The notes: generated from the sequence alone by a model not told the origin. 64,000 nt of DNA from Acidiferrum sp963764675 (GCA_963764675.1 CAVXTQ010000011.1:1-64000), one strand, 5' to 3'; positions 18,011-26,990 are shown, counted from the stretch's first letter. Numbers and translations: made by a program.

Positions 18011-19084
18011 ATGAGATTCCGAATAAAGGTAACGGCAGTCTTTCTGGCAGCACTCAGCGGGGTAGCGGGGCAGGCAACCTGCCAGAGTGCTTCCGATCTT
18101 TGGCGCGTGACGGCAACTTCACCGTCTCTCTCGGATGAAATTCAATTCACGAACGGTAATGCCCATCTGAGGGGCACGGTGTATCTTCCCAAGACAGGCA
18201 ATCGTCTGCCAGCGGTGGTGGTTTTGCATCATGCAGAACTGCCGACCCGTAGCGCCAACCTATACCGTCATCTGTACGAGGGCCTACCTGCGATGGGAAT
18301 TGCTGTGCTGGTATACGACCGCCGCGGGAGCGGCCAGTCTTCTGGCGACCTGGACAAAGCCGACTATGAGACTCTTGCAGACGACGCCGTCGCCGGGCAG
18401 CACGCGCTGGCCAAGCTATCACGCATTGATCCGAAGAAGATTGGATTCTGGGGACTGAGCCAGGGCGGATGGCTGGCCGTGCTGGCAGCGGGACGGAGCA
18501 AAGATGCGGCTTTCGCGGTCTCTGTTTCAGCTCCCTTAGTCACCGCAGATGAGCAGATGCGATTCGCAACTCGAAACTTGCTCACTGTCCGAGGTTATTC
18601 CCAGTCAGACGTCCAAGACATGCTCGCCGCGCGAGAGGCGTGGATCGGGTATCTCCACCGAAAAAACTCGCGGGATGAAGCGCTGGAGGCGTTGCGCAAG
18701 GCTGAGGCAAAACCCTGGTTTAATATCGCCTATCTGCCAAGAGCATCTCAGCTCACCAATGATCCAGAGCATGATCGGAACCGCAAGCGTTTGGACGACG
18801 ATCCAATTGCTGCAGTTCGACAGGCCAAGGTTCCCCTTTTATTTCTGTATGCAGACTCAGATCCATGGGTACCTGTGGGAGAGTCAGTGAACCGCCTGCA
18901 GTCGCTTGCCACAGAACTGCCAAACATCCAGTATGCCGTGGTTGACAATGCGAATCACGAAATGATGTTTCCGGGGAACGAAACCATGCAGGTCGATCAC
19001 GAAGCGACTCGCGAAGAAGAGCCGCAAGCTCCCACATACTTCATGCTCCTGGCCTCTTGGATCGCCCGACACGTCGCCAACTAA
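18011..19084 (+). CDS. Secreted alpha/beta hydrolase
   Basis: A 357-residue protein with a signal peptide (MRFRIKVTAVFLAALSGVAG). Alpha/beta-hydrolase features appear in order: strand and oxyanion region PAVVVLHHAE, VLVYDRRGSGQSSG, nucleophile elbow GLSQGG (Ser about residue 155), the acid region LFLYADSDPWVP and the catalytic His in VVDNANHEMMF. This is the S9/acyl-esterase type of hydrolase acting in the periplasm; the substrate is unknown. The frame begins about 230 bp after the right end of IS110 element B. The ATG at 18011 follows AAGGTGATCC. Confidence 0.88.
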   Translation: MRFRIKVTAVFLAALSGVAGQATCQSASDLWRVTATSPSLSDEIQFTNGNAHLRGTVYLPKTGNRLPAVVVLHHAELPTRSANLYRHLYEGLPAMGIAVLVYDRRGSGQSSGDLDKADYETLADDAVAGQHALAKLSRIDPKKIGFWGLSQGGWLAVLAAGRSKDAAFAVSVSAPLVTADEQMRFATRNLLTVRGYSQSDVQDMLAAREAWIGYLHRKNSRDEALEALRKAEAKPWFNIAYLPRASQLTNDPEHDRNRKRLDDDPIAAVRQAKVPLLFLYADSDPWVPVGESVNRLQSLATELPNIQYAVVDNANHEMMFPGNETMQVDHEATREEEPQAPTYFMLLASWIARHVAN

Positions 19085-19174
19085 CGGCGATGCATCAGGA
19101 TCCGCTCGCGAACAGGCGAGGGGGTGCAGAGGTTTTCTTCTGTGTGACAGGCAAACCGGAACTAATCCTCAAGT

Positions 19175-19202
19175 CCTGGTAAACGCGGAAACCGGACAAG
19201 TG
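19175..19202. repeat. Palindromic repeat arm
   Basis: CCTGGTAAACGCGGAAACCG then GACAAGTG, a left-arm copy in the gap downstream of the hydrolase gene. Confidence 0.65.
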
Positions 19203-19481
19203 CCACCGAATGATGGTGTCGACGAGCGTCGACGCCCAAACATCTTGTATTCTCACCACACGGACTGGCAAACGAGATCGCGGGCTAACGCACGAACGTG
19301 GCTGTACCATCTGCTGGGATTCGGGTGCGCGATATTTGTTGTTCTAGTAGCGGTAGGGCGGCTAACGAAGGCCACCTACATGCAAGACGGGCTTTGGATG
19401 ATTTTCCTGGTAAGCGTGGTCGTCTTTGCTCCCGTCGTCCTGGCTCTGTACGACTTGGTGCGTTCGGCTCTGAAGTGGTGA
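19200..19481 (+). CDS. Possible small membrane protein
   Basis: An open frame of up to 93 residues whose C-terminal part has two hydrophobic segments (WLYHLLGFGCAIFVVLVAVG and GLWMIFLVSVVVFAPVVLAL). The GTG at 19200 lies inside the palindromic repeat and has no ribosome binding site; a downstream start such as the TTG near 19244 may be the real one. It is not related to a family I recognise. Confidence 0.4.
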   Translation: MPPNDGVDERRRPNILYSHHTDWQTRSRANARTWLYHLLGFGCAIFVVLVAVGRLTKATYMQDGLWMIFLVSVVVFAPVVLALYDLVRSALKW

Positions 19482-19528
19482 CCGTGAACTCGACTACGAG
19501 CCTATTCCCAGACTCATTCCACTTGGAC

Positions 19529-19558
19529 GATAAACACTCTTACCGGAGAAGTGGAATT
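19529..19558. repeat. Palindromic repeat arm
   Basis: GATAAACACTCTTACCGGAG then AAGTGGAATT, a diverged left arm placed just beyond the 3' end of the PPOX gene. Confidence 0.6.
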
Positions 19559-19579
19559 TCCCCCAGAGAGCGATGGCCA

Positions 19580-20044
19580 TCACTCTTCGACTCCCTCCCA
19601 GAGCTTGCGCCAATACTGGCGCCAGCGGTCTTTGATCTGTTCTTCCGTATCACCCCGGTCGTACGCGGGAGAGATGACCGGCAGTGCGCGTTCGACACGA
19701 ATCAAGACCACCGCTTGGATTTCAAGAGTCAGTCCTACGTCCCGATACATCCGGCACCCCCGCTGGAAAATCTCACCCGAGCGATGGACAACCCCCTGCC
19801 CCTTGAATCGATATCCCTTGCGAACGAGCGGATCGACGACATTGACTTCAACGGAAGGGTTGCGCTCGATGTTCTGAACAGAACGCGGTGACCTGATATC
19901 GGCGAACACCAAATGATCGTCGTCCCAAACGGCAGTTGTTCCTTTAGGCGACAGATTCGGTGTTCCATCGGGGCATACGGTTGCGACGAAGCCTAGTCGC
20001 TGCTCGCGCACGATGCGCTTCATGTCGTCGGTGAGAATGCCCAT
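19580..20044 (-). CDS. Pyridoxamine 5'-phosphate oxidase-like flavin-binding protein
   Basis: A 154-residue protein from the ATG at 20044 (MGILTDDMKRIV), preceded by GGGAG at good spacing; this decides against the ATG at 20065. It has the split-barrel PPOX fold pattern: RLGFVATVCPDGTPNLSPKG, LVFADIRSPRSVQNIERNP and VEVNVVDPLVRKGYRFKGQG. Such proteins bind FMN, F420 or haem and reduce or oxidise small molecules; the cofactor cannot be decided here. It is not biosynthetic PdxH, which is longer. It is flanked by repeat arms on both sides. Confidence 0.8.
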   Translation of the reverse strand: MGILTDDMKRIVREQRLGFVATVCPDGTPNLSPKGTTAVWDDDHLVFADIRSPRSVQNIERNPSVEVNVVDPLVRKGYRFKGQGVVHRSGEIFQRGCRMYRDVGLTLEIQAVVLIRVERALPVISPAYDRGDTEEQIKDRWRQYWRKLWEGVEE

Positions 20045-20070
20045 GTGAATATCTCCCGCCAACAATGATG

Positions 20071-20097
20071 CCTGATTAACGCACTTACGGGGACTTG
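20071..20097. repeat. Palindromic repeat arm
   Basis: CCTGATTAACGCACTTACGG then GGACTTG, a left arm in the 111-bp gap between the divergent PPOX and transporter genes. Confidence 0.65.
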
Positions 20098-20155
20098 AGT
20101 CCCGCTTTTCGGGCGACGCGCGAAGTTTATTTTCCTGCGGCCTTCAGAATCGCCG

Positions 20156-20791
20156 ATGCATACTGTTCTTGTGTCTGCGCTGCCCGAAATATTTTCGCCA
20201 GAGACTCGACATCGCATCATTGTTATTCAGGCCATTACGTTAGGCTGGATGACCGTGGAGGTGGTGGTGGCGTTGGGTGCGGCCTGGATGGCCAACAGTC
20301 CGGCACTTCTCGGCTTTGGCGGCGACAGCGCGGTCGAACTACTCTCTGCGGCAGTCGTGCTCTGGCGATTCTTTTCACCCTCTCGCGGTGACAATGCGGA
20401 GCAGCGAGCGGCCAGAATTACGGGCGGCTTGCTCTTCGTGCTCGCAGCATTTGTCGCCCTCGCCTCAATGGTGACGTTGCTAGGACACGTCGAGGCCCAA
20501 CCTAGTCCCGTCGGGATCGTGCTACTTATCCTTTCCGCGGTTTTCATGCCTTGGCTTGCGAAACAAAAACGGGAACTTTCTGTGAGCACCGCCAGCGCAG
20601 CGTTGCGAGCCGATGCCGCTGAATCTTCAATATGCGGCTGTCTGGCGCTGATTGCTTTGGCTGGGCTGGTCATCACTGGGGTTTGGAGGGTGAGTTGGGC
20701 GGACCCGGTTGCCGCTTTGGCTCTGTTGCCACTGATTCTACGGGAAGGATGGGAGGCAATGAAGGGCAAGCCGTGCTGCCACGCAGCTTGA
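20156..20791 (+). CDS. Cation diffusion facilitator-like transporter
   Basis: A 211-residue membrane protein with about five or six hydrophobic helices. It has the CDF-like signature GFGGDSAVELLSAAVVLW in helix 2, ALRADAAESSICGCLALIAL in helix 5 and a terminal SWADPVAALALLPLILREG. The acidic residues of these helices form the metal site in the CDF superfamily. The cytoplasmic domain is absent and the C-terminus ends KPCCHAA, a possible metal ligand. Export of a divalent metal is the likely role. A fragment of a related gene lies at 46020-46262. Confidence 0.8.
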   Translation: MHTVLVSALPEIFSPETRHRIIVIQAITLGWMTVEVVVALGAAWMANSPALLGFGGDSAVELLSAAVVLWRFFSPSRGDNAEQRAARITGGLLFVLAAFVALASMVTLLGHVEAQPSPVGIVLLILSAVFMPWLAKQKRELSVSTASAALRADAAESSICGCLALIALAGLVITGVWRVSWADPVAALALLPLILREGWEAMKGKPCCHAA

Positions 20792-20802
20792 GTACTGGTC
20801 GC

Positions 20803-21040
20803 CACTTGTCCGGTAGTGCGGCGGTCTCAATGGGTCGACGCAACACCTGCTCGAAGCCCGCGCGCAGGGCTTTCAGCAGCTAAGGATCGTTCGCGAGCGT
20901 TAATTCAAGCGGAACACCCATCCTGGCTAGGTGTGATTGATTACAGTCGGGCATTTCGGTCCTCTACAGGGAAGCGTTGTCCAATCAGCAGCTTAAATAG
21001 TGTTGTATCGACCGGTTGAGCTGGCTACCAGGCACTTCAG
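20803..21040. mobile_element. Short IS30-end-bounded remnant without transposase
   Basis: The left boundary carries CACTTGTCCGGTAGTGCGG and GGGTCGACGCAACACC (20833-20848). The right boundary carries GTGTTGTATCGACCGGTTGA (from about 21001). These are inverted with respect to each other and match the ends of the IS30 element at 1826. Only about 150 bp without coding potential lie between them, so it looks like an internally deleted, non-autonomous copy. Confidence 0.55.
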
Positions 21041-21096
21041 TCTAGTCGATAAGATTTGATAGCCGTCCAGCCAAGGAGGGAGCAAGAGGGGAGCGG

Positions 21097-22869
21097 TTAG
21101 TGTGAGCCCACAGGTGGGGCAGGAACTGAGAGATACCTTGCGAGCGTAATAGAGAGCGAACCGATGTTTCCATTCGAAGGGTCACGGAGAACGACGCAGA
21201 GTTGTGTAGCACCGGGGCGAATGCGAATGTGTTTGGTATTTTTGAGTCCATTGTTCAAGCTCTGTTCGTAAACATTTTGGGGCAGAGTCAGCTGGAGCGA
21301 TTCGTCCAGGACTTGGATAATCTCGCCACGACTGTTTAACTCAAGAAATACGGTCTGGAGTGTTCCGGTCCAAAGGCCACTGTCCTGCTGGAGGTGGATA
21401 TCGTGCGGATCAAGGTGGAGATCGACGTTTACCGCCCGCTCTCCGGCTTCACTGGCAGGCTGAACATGAATGCGCAGGCCGATTCTGGTCGCATCCAGTT
21501 GACTGATGGCGGTTTGTGAAATGATTGCCTGCACGGACTTTGGCGGTGTCCGTGCCGAATCCGGAAGCGCGAAGTAGCCGGTACGGGACCGCACTTCGAC
21601 GCCTGGAATGTTCACTCTTACCTTGATGGAGTGAAATGTTCCGTCCCACTTCGCAGTGGCAGGGTAGAAGCCCAGCGTGTACGTCAGACGGGAGTCGTCG
21701 ATAGCCTGACGTATGGCGCCAGAGATGTCGTTCGTGCCGTAGAACGCTTTGCCGCCCGTGCGTTCCGCTAGAACTTTCATCGTTTCCAGATTACCCGGAG
21801 CGCCTCGGGAGGGAAGGTGCTCGTCGCCTTCGCCAGAAAACTCGGGAGGAGGTGCCTCGGAATAATCCCCGGCGGCTGTGAGGCCATTGCCCATCAGGCC
21901 TCGCGCGTCCACGGGATAGACGGCAATTCCGGCATCCGTCAGGGCTTGCGCGGCAAGCGCGATCTCCTCCGCGAAACCTCCGCCGCCGGTATCATTCGTC
22001 CAGTTGAGGTCAAATTTCTCTTGTCCTAGACTGAACGGAAAACTACCGGAAACCCAAACTAAGTTTTTGCGCCCCTTCAATGTACTGAGGTGCTGCGCAA
22101 TCGTGGTCAACGCGGCCACGGTGAGATGGTCGCGGTTCTTGACCGATTCATTTGCGACACGCTGGTCAAACGCTGATCGAAAGGCCGCACGGCTGGACGT
22201 TTGGCCTCCGGAAAGTCCTCCGGGAACGGACGGGTTCGGATCGTTCGGGGTTAGATAGTTCGCATCGGATTCTGCGAGGTCCCGACCGGATTCCGGCGCG
22301 GAATGCAACACAGCTTCACGAAGGCTTGTCGCATCGTTCGTGAAATCGTTCAGGACATAGAGATTGTTACCGAGCCAATAGAGGGCCACGCGGTCCTGCG
22401 GGTGAAGTTGCTCCAAGAAGCGTAAAACCTGTTTTCGGGTGAGGGCCTGATCTGCGAACGCGGTGTTTAGCGCATCGAGCAGAATTACCGTAACGCTTGG
22501 GGAAACATTGGCATGCTCCGAAGGCCGATTTGAGTAGGTATCGGGTAAGAGCGAGGGTTGAGGCTGATCTCGGAGCAAATTCGCCTCGGCAGAGAAGAGG
22601 TGAATCTCCTGGGGCTTCTTGTTATCGAGCAAGACGAAGTTTTCCTTCGTTAGTCCGGTAATTGGCTTGCCGTGCTTGTCGTTTACGATGACGTTGACCT
22701 CGACGAGACGCGTGCTGACGCGCAATACCGGCTTGTTGCTCGACTCCACTGGCGCCGGTCGTTCGGGCGGTGGCTGCTGAGCGGAAAGAATGGCGGTCGT
22801 CACTGGGCAGAAGGGTAGAAGGACGAGACTCAGTTGACGAATTAGCAGGGCTAGCCTTCTGGGAAGCAC
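21097..22869 (-). CDS. VWFA-related domain protein, acidobacterial type, secreted
   Basis: A 590-residue protein with an N-terminal signal sequence (LLIRQLSLVLLPFCPVTTAI). The acidobacterial VWFA-related domain is clear: STRLVEVNVIVNDKHGKPI then LTKENFVLLDNKKPQEI, VTVILLDALNTAF, RKNLVWVSGSFPF, GIAVYPVDARG and LTYTLGFYPA...EVRSRTGYFA. The C-terminal 170 residues form a beta-rich region (INVDLHLDPHDIHL-like strands, QLCVVLRDPSNGNIGSL). The MIDAS position reads DALNT rather than DxSxS. The protein is probably exported; its partners are unknown. Confidence 0.87.
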   Translation of the reverse strand: MLPRRLALLIRQLSLVLLPFCPVTTAILSAQQPPPERPAPVESSNKPVLRVSTRLVEVNVIVNDKHGKPITGLTKENFVLLDNKKPQEIHLFSAEANLLRDQPQPSLLPDTYSNRPSEHANVSPSVTVILLDALNTAFADQALTRKQVLRFLEQLHPQDRVALYWLGNNLYVLNDFTNDATSLREAVLHSAPESGRDLAESDANYLTPNDPNPSVPGGLSGGQTSSRAAFRSAFDQRVANESVKNRDHLTVAALTTIAQHLSTLKGRKNLVWVSGSFPFSLGQEKFDLNWTNDTGGGGFAEEIALAAQALTDAGIAVYPVDARGLMGNGLTAAGDYSEAPPPEFSGEGDEHLPSRGAPGNLETMKVLAERTGGKAFYGTNDISGAIRQAIDDSRLTYTLGFYPATAKWDGTFHSIKVRVNIPGVEVRSRTGYFALPDSARTPPKSVQAIISQTAISQLDATRIGLRIHVQPASEAGERAVNVDLHLDPHDIHLQQDSGLWTGTLQTVFLELNSRGEIIQVLDESLQLTLPQNVYEQSLNNGLKNTKHIRIRPGATQLCVVLRDPSNGNIGSLSITLARYLSVPAPPVGSH

Positions 22870-23113
22870 GGTGCCGCGTCTCCTTTCGTTTTGGTTTCGA
22901 TTATACGCCCTCGAATTGCACCCAGCCCTTCCGGTCTCCGACGGTTGCGCGTCCGAGAGCGGTCACTGGCGCATTTGCCAAAAGCCCTTCCTGGGGAGTT
23001 GCAAATGTCTAGCTGTCTCCATTTGGACGTATAGTCGCATTACCGGACATCTGCTGCGCCAGCGTGGTGGCAGTTTGCGATCGGCTCGATTGTGACTAAG
23101 CTACGTTTGCGTG

Positions 23114-23602
23114 ATGGAGAAATCCCTAATGCTCATAATTCGAGCTGCCACAGTCAGTGATGTGCCGTTGCTGCTGAGATTCTTCCGCGAATTGGCGGAG
23201 TACGAGCACCAACTCGACGCGGTGGTCATCGAGGAAGAGACGCTGGTCAGGGATGGCTTTGGAGATCAACCAAAGTACCGCAGCCTGATTGCGGAATGGG
23301 ACGGACAAGCGATTGGCTATGCGCTCTTCTTTGGCTTTTATTCAAGCTGGAAAGGCTTCGGTATCTTCCTCGAGGACCTCTTTGTGCGGGAAGCGTTTCG
23401 CGGTCGAGGGATAGGAAGAGCGATTCTATCTGAGGTTGCTCGTATTGCCCTGCAGGAAGGCTCCTAAGGTATTCGTTGGGAAGTGCTGGGTTGGAATGAG
23501 TCGGCAATTGACTTCTACAAGTCATTGGGTGGCGAGTTTTTCGATGAATGGAAACAAGTCCTCTTACAAGGAGATGCCCTTAATCGACTCGCCGACGGAT
23601 AG
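23114..23602 (+). pseudogene. GNAT-family acetyltransferase with an internal stop codon
   Basis: The N-terminal part is a GNAT domain: IRAATVSDVPLLLRFFRELA, then IGYALFFGFYS, FLEDLFVREAFRGRGIGRAI (acetyl-CoA loop RGRGIG). A TAA at 23465-23467 interrupts it, but the same frame continues for 44 codons with GIRWEVLGWNESAIDFYKSL and GEFFDEWKQVLL, the usual C-terminus of SSAT-like GNATs, ending at 23600-23602. So a single nonsense codon breaks the gene between strands beta5 and beta6. Alternative starts are GTG 23111, ATG 23114 and ATG 23129. Readthrough or a sequencing error cannot be excluded. Confidence 0.8.
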
Positions 23603-23645
23603 CTGTCCAGAAATTCATTCGCACCTCAGCAATGACGGCCTAACT

Positions 23646-23745
23646 CCTGATAAGTCGTGCCAGCTCAACCGGTCGATGCAACACCATCTAATCAGTTGAT
23701 CCGACAATACTTTCCCTGGAGAGCCGATCTGTTTGGCCGTACTCG
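23646..23745 (+). mobile_element. IS30 relic: terminal sequence fused to a transposase C-terminal fragment
   Basis: GCCAGCTCAACCGGTCGATG then CAACACC (from 23657) matches the inverted end of the IS30-type elements, in reverse orientation to 21001-21022. It is followed at 23693 by codons for LIRQYFPWRADLFG, the counterpart of LLRQYFPRGTDLS of the intact IS30 transposase. The rest of the gene is missing. It abuts and truncates the methyltransferase gene on the other strand. Confidence 0.6.
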
Positions 23746-23751
23746 GTCAAA

Positions 23752-24188
23752 ACCTAGCCAGGGTAGCGTTCCGGCTGAACACGCCTCTGCCACGTCCTCC
23801 ATGCTTCTGCAATGATCAAGGTTGGGCGGGTACAGGCCCAGTTGGCGCAGGTGGCATTCCATCCGGCGGTAAACCGCGAGGTTTGTACTTGCACAGGACT
23901 CTACATCCACCAGGAAAGTTCGAGAGGCTCCCAACGTACGGGCAATCAGTGCCGGGCACAGCGAATCACCTGGGCCAAACTCCAACACCACAAAATTATC
24001 TGCTTTTCGTGCGAAACTGCTGCGTCAAAATGCCGGCGAAATGTCTTCAGGGCATACTCGGGGCGTTCCATCCCTCCCTGCTTGAATAGACCTATTTTTT
24101 CCCACAAGTGATACGACAGGGGCAGCCGTGCCAACACGATCTTGGCAGCGATCTTCAACTGCCAGGGAATACTCTGCGTGTGGAGCAT
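23752..24188 (-). pseudogene. SAM-dependent methyltransferase, frameshifted and 3'-truncated
   Basis: From the ATG at 24188 the frame reads MLHTQSIPWQLKIAAKIVLA, YHLWEKIGLFKQGGMERPEY and RRHFDAAVSHEK. A one-base deletion near 23985 then shifts the frame, after which NFVVLEFGPGDSLCPALIAR and LGASRTFLVDVESCA follow. EFGPGDS is the SAM-binding motif I and LVDV the acidic motif II of class I methyltransferases. Homologous sequence ends near 23752, where the IS30 relic begins. The substrate is unknown. Both the frameshift and the truncation should abolish function. Confidence 0.7.
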
Positions 24189-24886
24189 GATATTGCCTCT
24201 GCTGGGGGGACGCCCTTGAGTCAAAACTCCTCGATGGATACGCATCTTGTCTGGCGGATACAACGGGGCATTCGTCTTGGCGAATGGCTGTCGTCCTAAA
24301 TTCTCAATAGCACGCGACAGCCTGTCCGCGGCTCTAAACCTGAGCTTCGTCCTTACACTCTCCTTATGATCCAAACTATCAAACAGATAATCAACAGGGT
24401 CCCAAGCAATCCGTATCCAAACATTTTGTCTCCTTCTCTTCAATGAGCTCGCAGTGTGAGCTCTTTCTCTAGAAGTGTGGGTCGACTTCTACTGTGGACT
24501 GGTTCACCGGACCATGTCTGTGCGGTTTCGGACATAACCGACCGTTTTCAAGATCATTTGACTAAATCCTATTGAGCGAGATCGAAGGGTTCCCCAGGAC
24601 ATGCATGGTTCAAGTCAGGCGAGCTCAATTGCACACTTCTGCTGGGTCTGTAGCGACGCCATTCCTGCACGTGGTGTCCGACTAACCACTTTTCGTCGAG
24701 TGCGGCCTCGAAACCAGTTGCAACTCGCAAAATGTGAGATAGAGACGAAAATGTCCGAAACCGGACATACCTCCATCCTTCGCGTGACTACTCTTGTCCG
24801 TACGGTGTTCTTGCGCCGATATCACCGCACTTCGGAACGATGAGGTCTCAAATTGTTCCCGCGCTTGGAAGTAAGGAAATGAAATC
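24189..24886. other. Long stretch without a supported gene
   Basis: No frame here has a recognised domain. The 80-codon frame at 24601-24843 has no family resemblance and no convincing ribosome binding site. CGGACATA-type words recur (24531 and 24763) but their meaning is unclear. Confidence 0.45.
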
Positions 24887-25039
24887 ATGCTTGGGATAAT
24901 CGCCGCGATTCCGATTGTTCTCTGGTTGCTGGGATTTTTCGCAGTTCACGAAAATACCGTTTTCGTTCAGGTTGCGCTATTTGTGAGCATCATATTAGTC
25001 GTGCTGTATTTGATGAGGCAAACCACCGTAAGCGCGTAG
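24887..25039 (+). CDS. Small two-helix membrane protein, lmo0937/DUF5670-like
   Basis: A 50-residue protein, MLGIIAAIPIVLWLLGFFAV then HENTVFVQVALFVSIILVVL and YLMRQTTVSA. The ATG at 24887 follows AAGGAAAT at suitable spacing. Two hydrophobic segments separated by a short polar loop, with the LWLLGFF signature, match the lmo0937 family (DUF5670) of tiny membrane proteins. Their role is unknown; several are stress-induced. It stands alone upstream of the ATPase gene. Confidence 0.7.
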   Translation: MLGIIAAIPIVLWLLGFFAVHENTVFVQVALFVSIILVVLYLMRQTTVSA

Positions 25040-25247
25040 CTTAGTAACTTCTACTGCGCCGAGCGAATTGCCTTGAACTCTGCAGGCAGGCCGTTCGCCG
25101 CTTCATCGTTTTGCCCGTGGATGGCATGCCGACAGAGCAATTGGGGACGTGTGCAGAACAGGACAGTTTAGGAAAGCTGCCGCATGCTAAAAAGTAAAGG
25201 TACGCTGCACGTGACTCGGTCCCCCGGTCTCATTGCCGCGCGGTAGG

Positions 25248-26702
25248 ATGCAATCCCAGCGGAAGCCAAACACGTCTAGCTTAGATGCTAACCCGCGCAA
25301 ACAGTTCCATTCGCCGGTAGGGTGCCCGCGTCGCGACTTTTTCGGACTGAGGCACAATCCCTTCAGTTTGACTCCTGATCCCCGCTTTCTACATCGGACG
25401 AAACAGGCACATGAGACACTTCGTCTGTTGGACCATGGGATAACTAAGCGAAGGGGCTTGATACTGCTCTCGGGTCCGCCCGGAACCGGCAAGACTACCC
25501 TTCTGTACAGCGCTCTTGATCGCATGAAAGCCGATTCAGGTGTCAGGAACCGGCTAAGAACTGCGGTCATTGTGAATCCGACCTTGAGTCGCGATGAACT
25601 TCTGGAGGCTGTCCTGGATGAGTTCGAGGTGCATTGCGCCTCTCGGAGCAAGCAGTGCCGTTTAGAATCACTCCTTGAGATGATGCTTGAGGTGCGACGA
25701 CGTGACGGCACGACCGTGCTTATTGTCGATGAGGCACAACTTCTTACAGTGGAGCTGCTCGACGAGCTTCTGTCCCTTCTAAACCTACAAACCTTCCATG
25801 AAAAGCTCATGCAAATTGTCTTATCCGGCCATCAGGAACTTGAGGGAAGACTTGAACAAATCGCCTTACACCGCCACCAGCCGGTTGCCGTGCGCTGTAA
25901 AACCAGTCCGCTCAACTTACCGGAAATCGATGACTACATTCAGCACCGACTGAGCGTTGCGGGTGCCAGGAGTAAATCGATCTTCCAGCGCGCGGCGGTA
26001 GAAGCGGTCTATGCATTTTCAGGCGGAATTCCACGGACAGTAAACCTGCTTTGCGCCGAGGCTCTCGCTTGTGCCGATCTTAACGGAGTGCAGCAGGTGT
26101 CGTTGCAGATGATCGAAGAAGCCGCCGAGAAAACGAACCTCGGCATTGTTAAATCGCCCGAGTTGCAGAGCTCCCGGTCCGCCGATTTTCCGATCGCGGA
26201 GTTAGCTGCCCAGCCACTTAACGAGAAGAAACCTCGAAGCCACGCTTCGCGGCCCCCGAGGGCGATGCCCAGGAGCCCTCAGCCATCTCAACATCCTGCG
26301 CCTACTATTGGTTCTGAAAACGGGGTTTTGCACCATATTTCCGACTGGGTTCTTCGTCAAACTGGGCGGTTCGATCGCTGGTGTGTTAAAAATGTCACGC
26401 GGAGGAGCTGCCGCATATTATTTACCGAACTAGCTTTGGCAGCTGCTCTGTTACTAGGCCTGATGCAAGCCATGACCTATGGTGAGCCTTGGCCGCACTT
26501 AGTCCGAGTTATGTGTGGTTTCGCGGGCCTGGTCCTGACCGCCGTTGTGGCAGGCCTGGGAGCGTTCCTACTTATGGACGTATTCCCGCCCGAGTGGCCC
26601 GACCGGATTACATCAATCAAGTGTCTATTGAAAGCTTCAATTGCCAGCAGGGTGCCTCAAAGTGTCAGCTACTTACGCGAGTGGCTCCGGAACCTTTCTT
26701 AA
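25248..26702 (+). CDS. ExeA/GspA-like AAA ATPase with C-terminal membrane segments
   Basis: About 484 residues from the ATG at 25248 (an upstream start at 25233 is possible). The N-terminus has the ExeA signature FFGLRHNPFSLTPDPRFL, then Walker A SGPPGTGKTT, Walker B TVLIVDEAQLL, sensor region QIVLSGHQELEGRL and the lid GGIPRTVNLLCAEAL. After a linker (residues ~305-370) come two hydrophobic segments (LFTELALAAALLLGLMQAM; GFAGLVLTAVVAGLGAFLLM). ExeA-type ATPases support secretin assembly or polysaccharide/surface export. Here there is no secretion operon beside it, so the partner is unknown. The C-terminal anchor lacks a peptidoglycan-binding domain. Confidence 0.82.
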   Translation: MQSQRKPNTSSLDANPRKQFHSPVGCPRRDFFGLRHNPFSLTPDPRFLHRTKQAHETLRLLDHGITKRRGLILLSGPPGTGKTTLLYSALDRMKADSGVRNRLRTAVIVNPTLSRDELLEAVLDEFEVHCASRSKQCRLESLLEMMLEVRRRDGTTVLIVDEAQLLTVELLDELLSLLNLQTFHEKLMQIVLSGHQELEGRLEQIALHRHQPVAVRCKTSPLNLPEIDDYIQHRLSVAGARSKSIFQRAAVEAVYAFSGGIPRTVNLLCAEALACADLNGVQQVSLQMIEEAAEKTNLGIVKSPELQSSRSADFPIAELAAQPLNEKKPRSHASRPPRAMPRSPQPSQHPAPTIGSENGVLHHISDWVLRQTGRFDRWCVKNVTRRSCRILFTELALAAALLLGLMQAMTYGEPWPHLVRVMCGFAGLVLTAVVAGLGAFLLMDVFPPEWPDRITSIKCLLKASIASRVPQSVSYLREWLRNLS

Positions 26703-26990
26703 GAAGCCCTGTGCCGCTTTGTAGGCGGTTCCCACGATATCCCGAGTTCAGCGGCGATCTCACTTAGTTGACATCTCCAGGAGTCAGGATCACTTCCAAC
26801 CGTTCTTTGGATGCTGGCGGCGCTGCCGCGGACGCTGCATGGGAATCGCGAGCGATCCGGCCAACTGCACTCAACAATGCGCGGAATTTTGCGGGTTCGC
26901 TCTTATCATCCCACAGTGAAATGACATCGGGAGCGAATCCAATGGTTCAACCTCGGAACAAGCAGAGGTCTCACACTTTACATCACAAGC

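Noticed and set aside
8119..20097. Repeated palindromes as a possible CRISPR array
   Set aside because: Copies are hundreds to thousands of bases apart, vary in sequence, and no cas gene is present.
20227..20805. 192-codon frame antisense to the CDF-like transporter
   Set aside because: The plus strand has clear transmembrane and CDF motifs; the antisense frame has none.
23692..23755. C-terminal end of the methyltransferase frame (GFDRVRPNRSALQGKYC)
   Set aside because: These codons are the antisense of the IS30 transposase fragment, so they are not part of the methyltransferase.
24601..24843. 80-codon plus-strand frame between the methyltransferase relic and the DUF5670 gene
   Set aside because: No ribosome binding site, no family resemblance, composition unlike a structured protein.
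25187..25810. 207-codon frame antisense to the ExeA-like ATPase gene
   Set aside because: Serine/arginine-rich shadow of the real gene; no recognisable fold.
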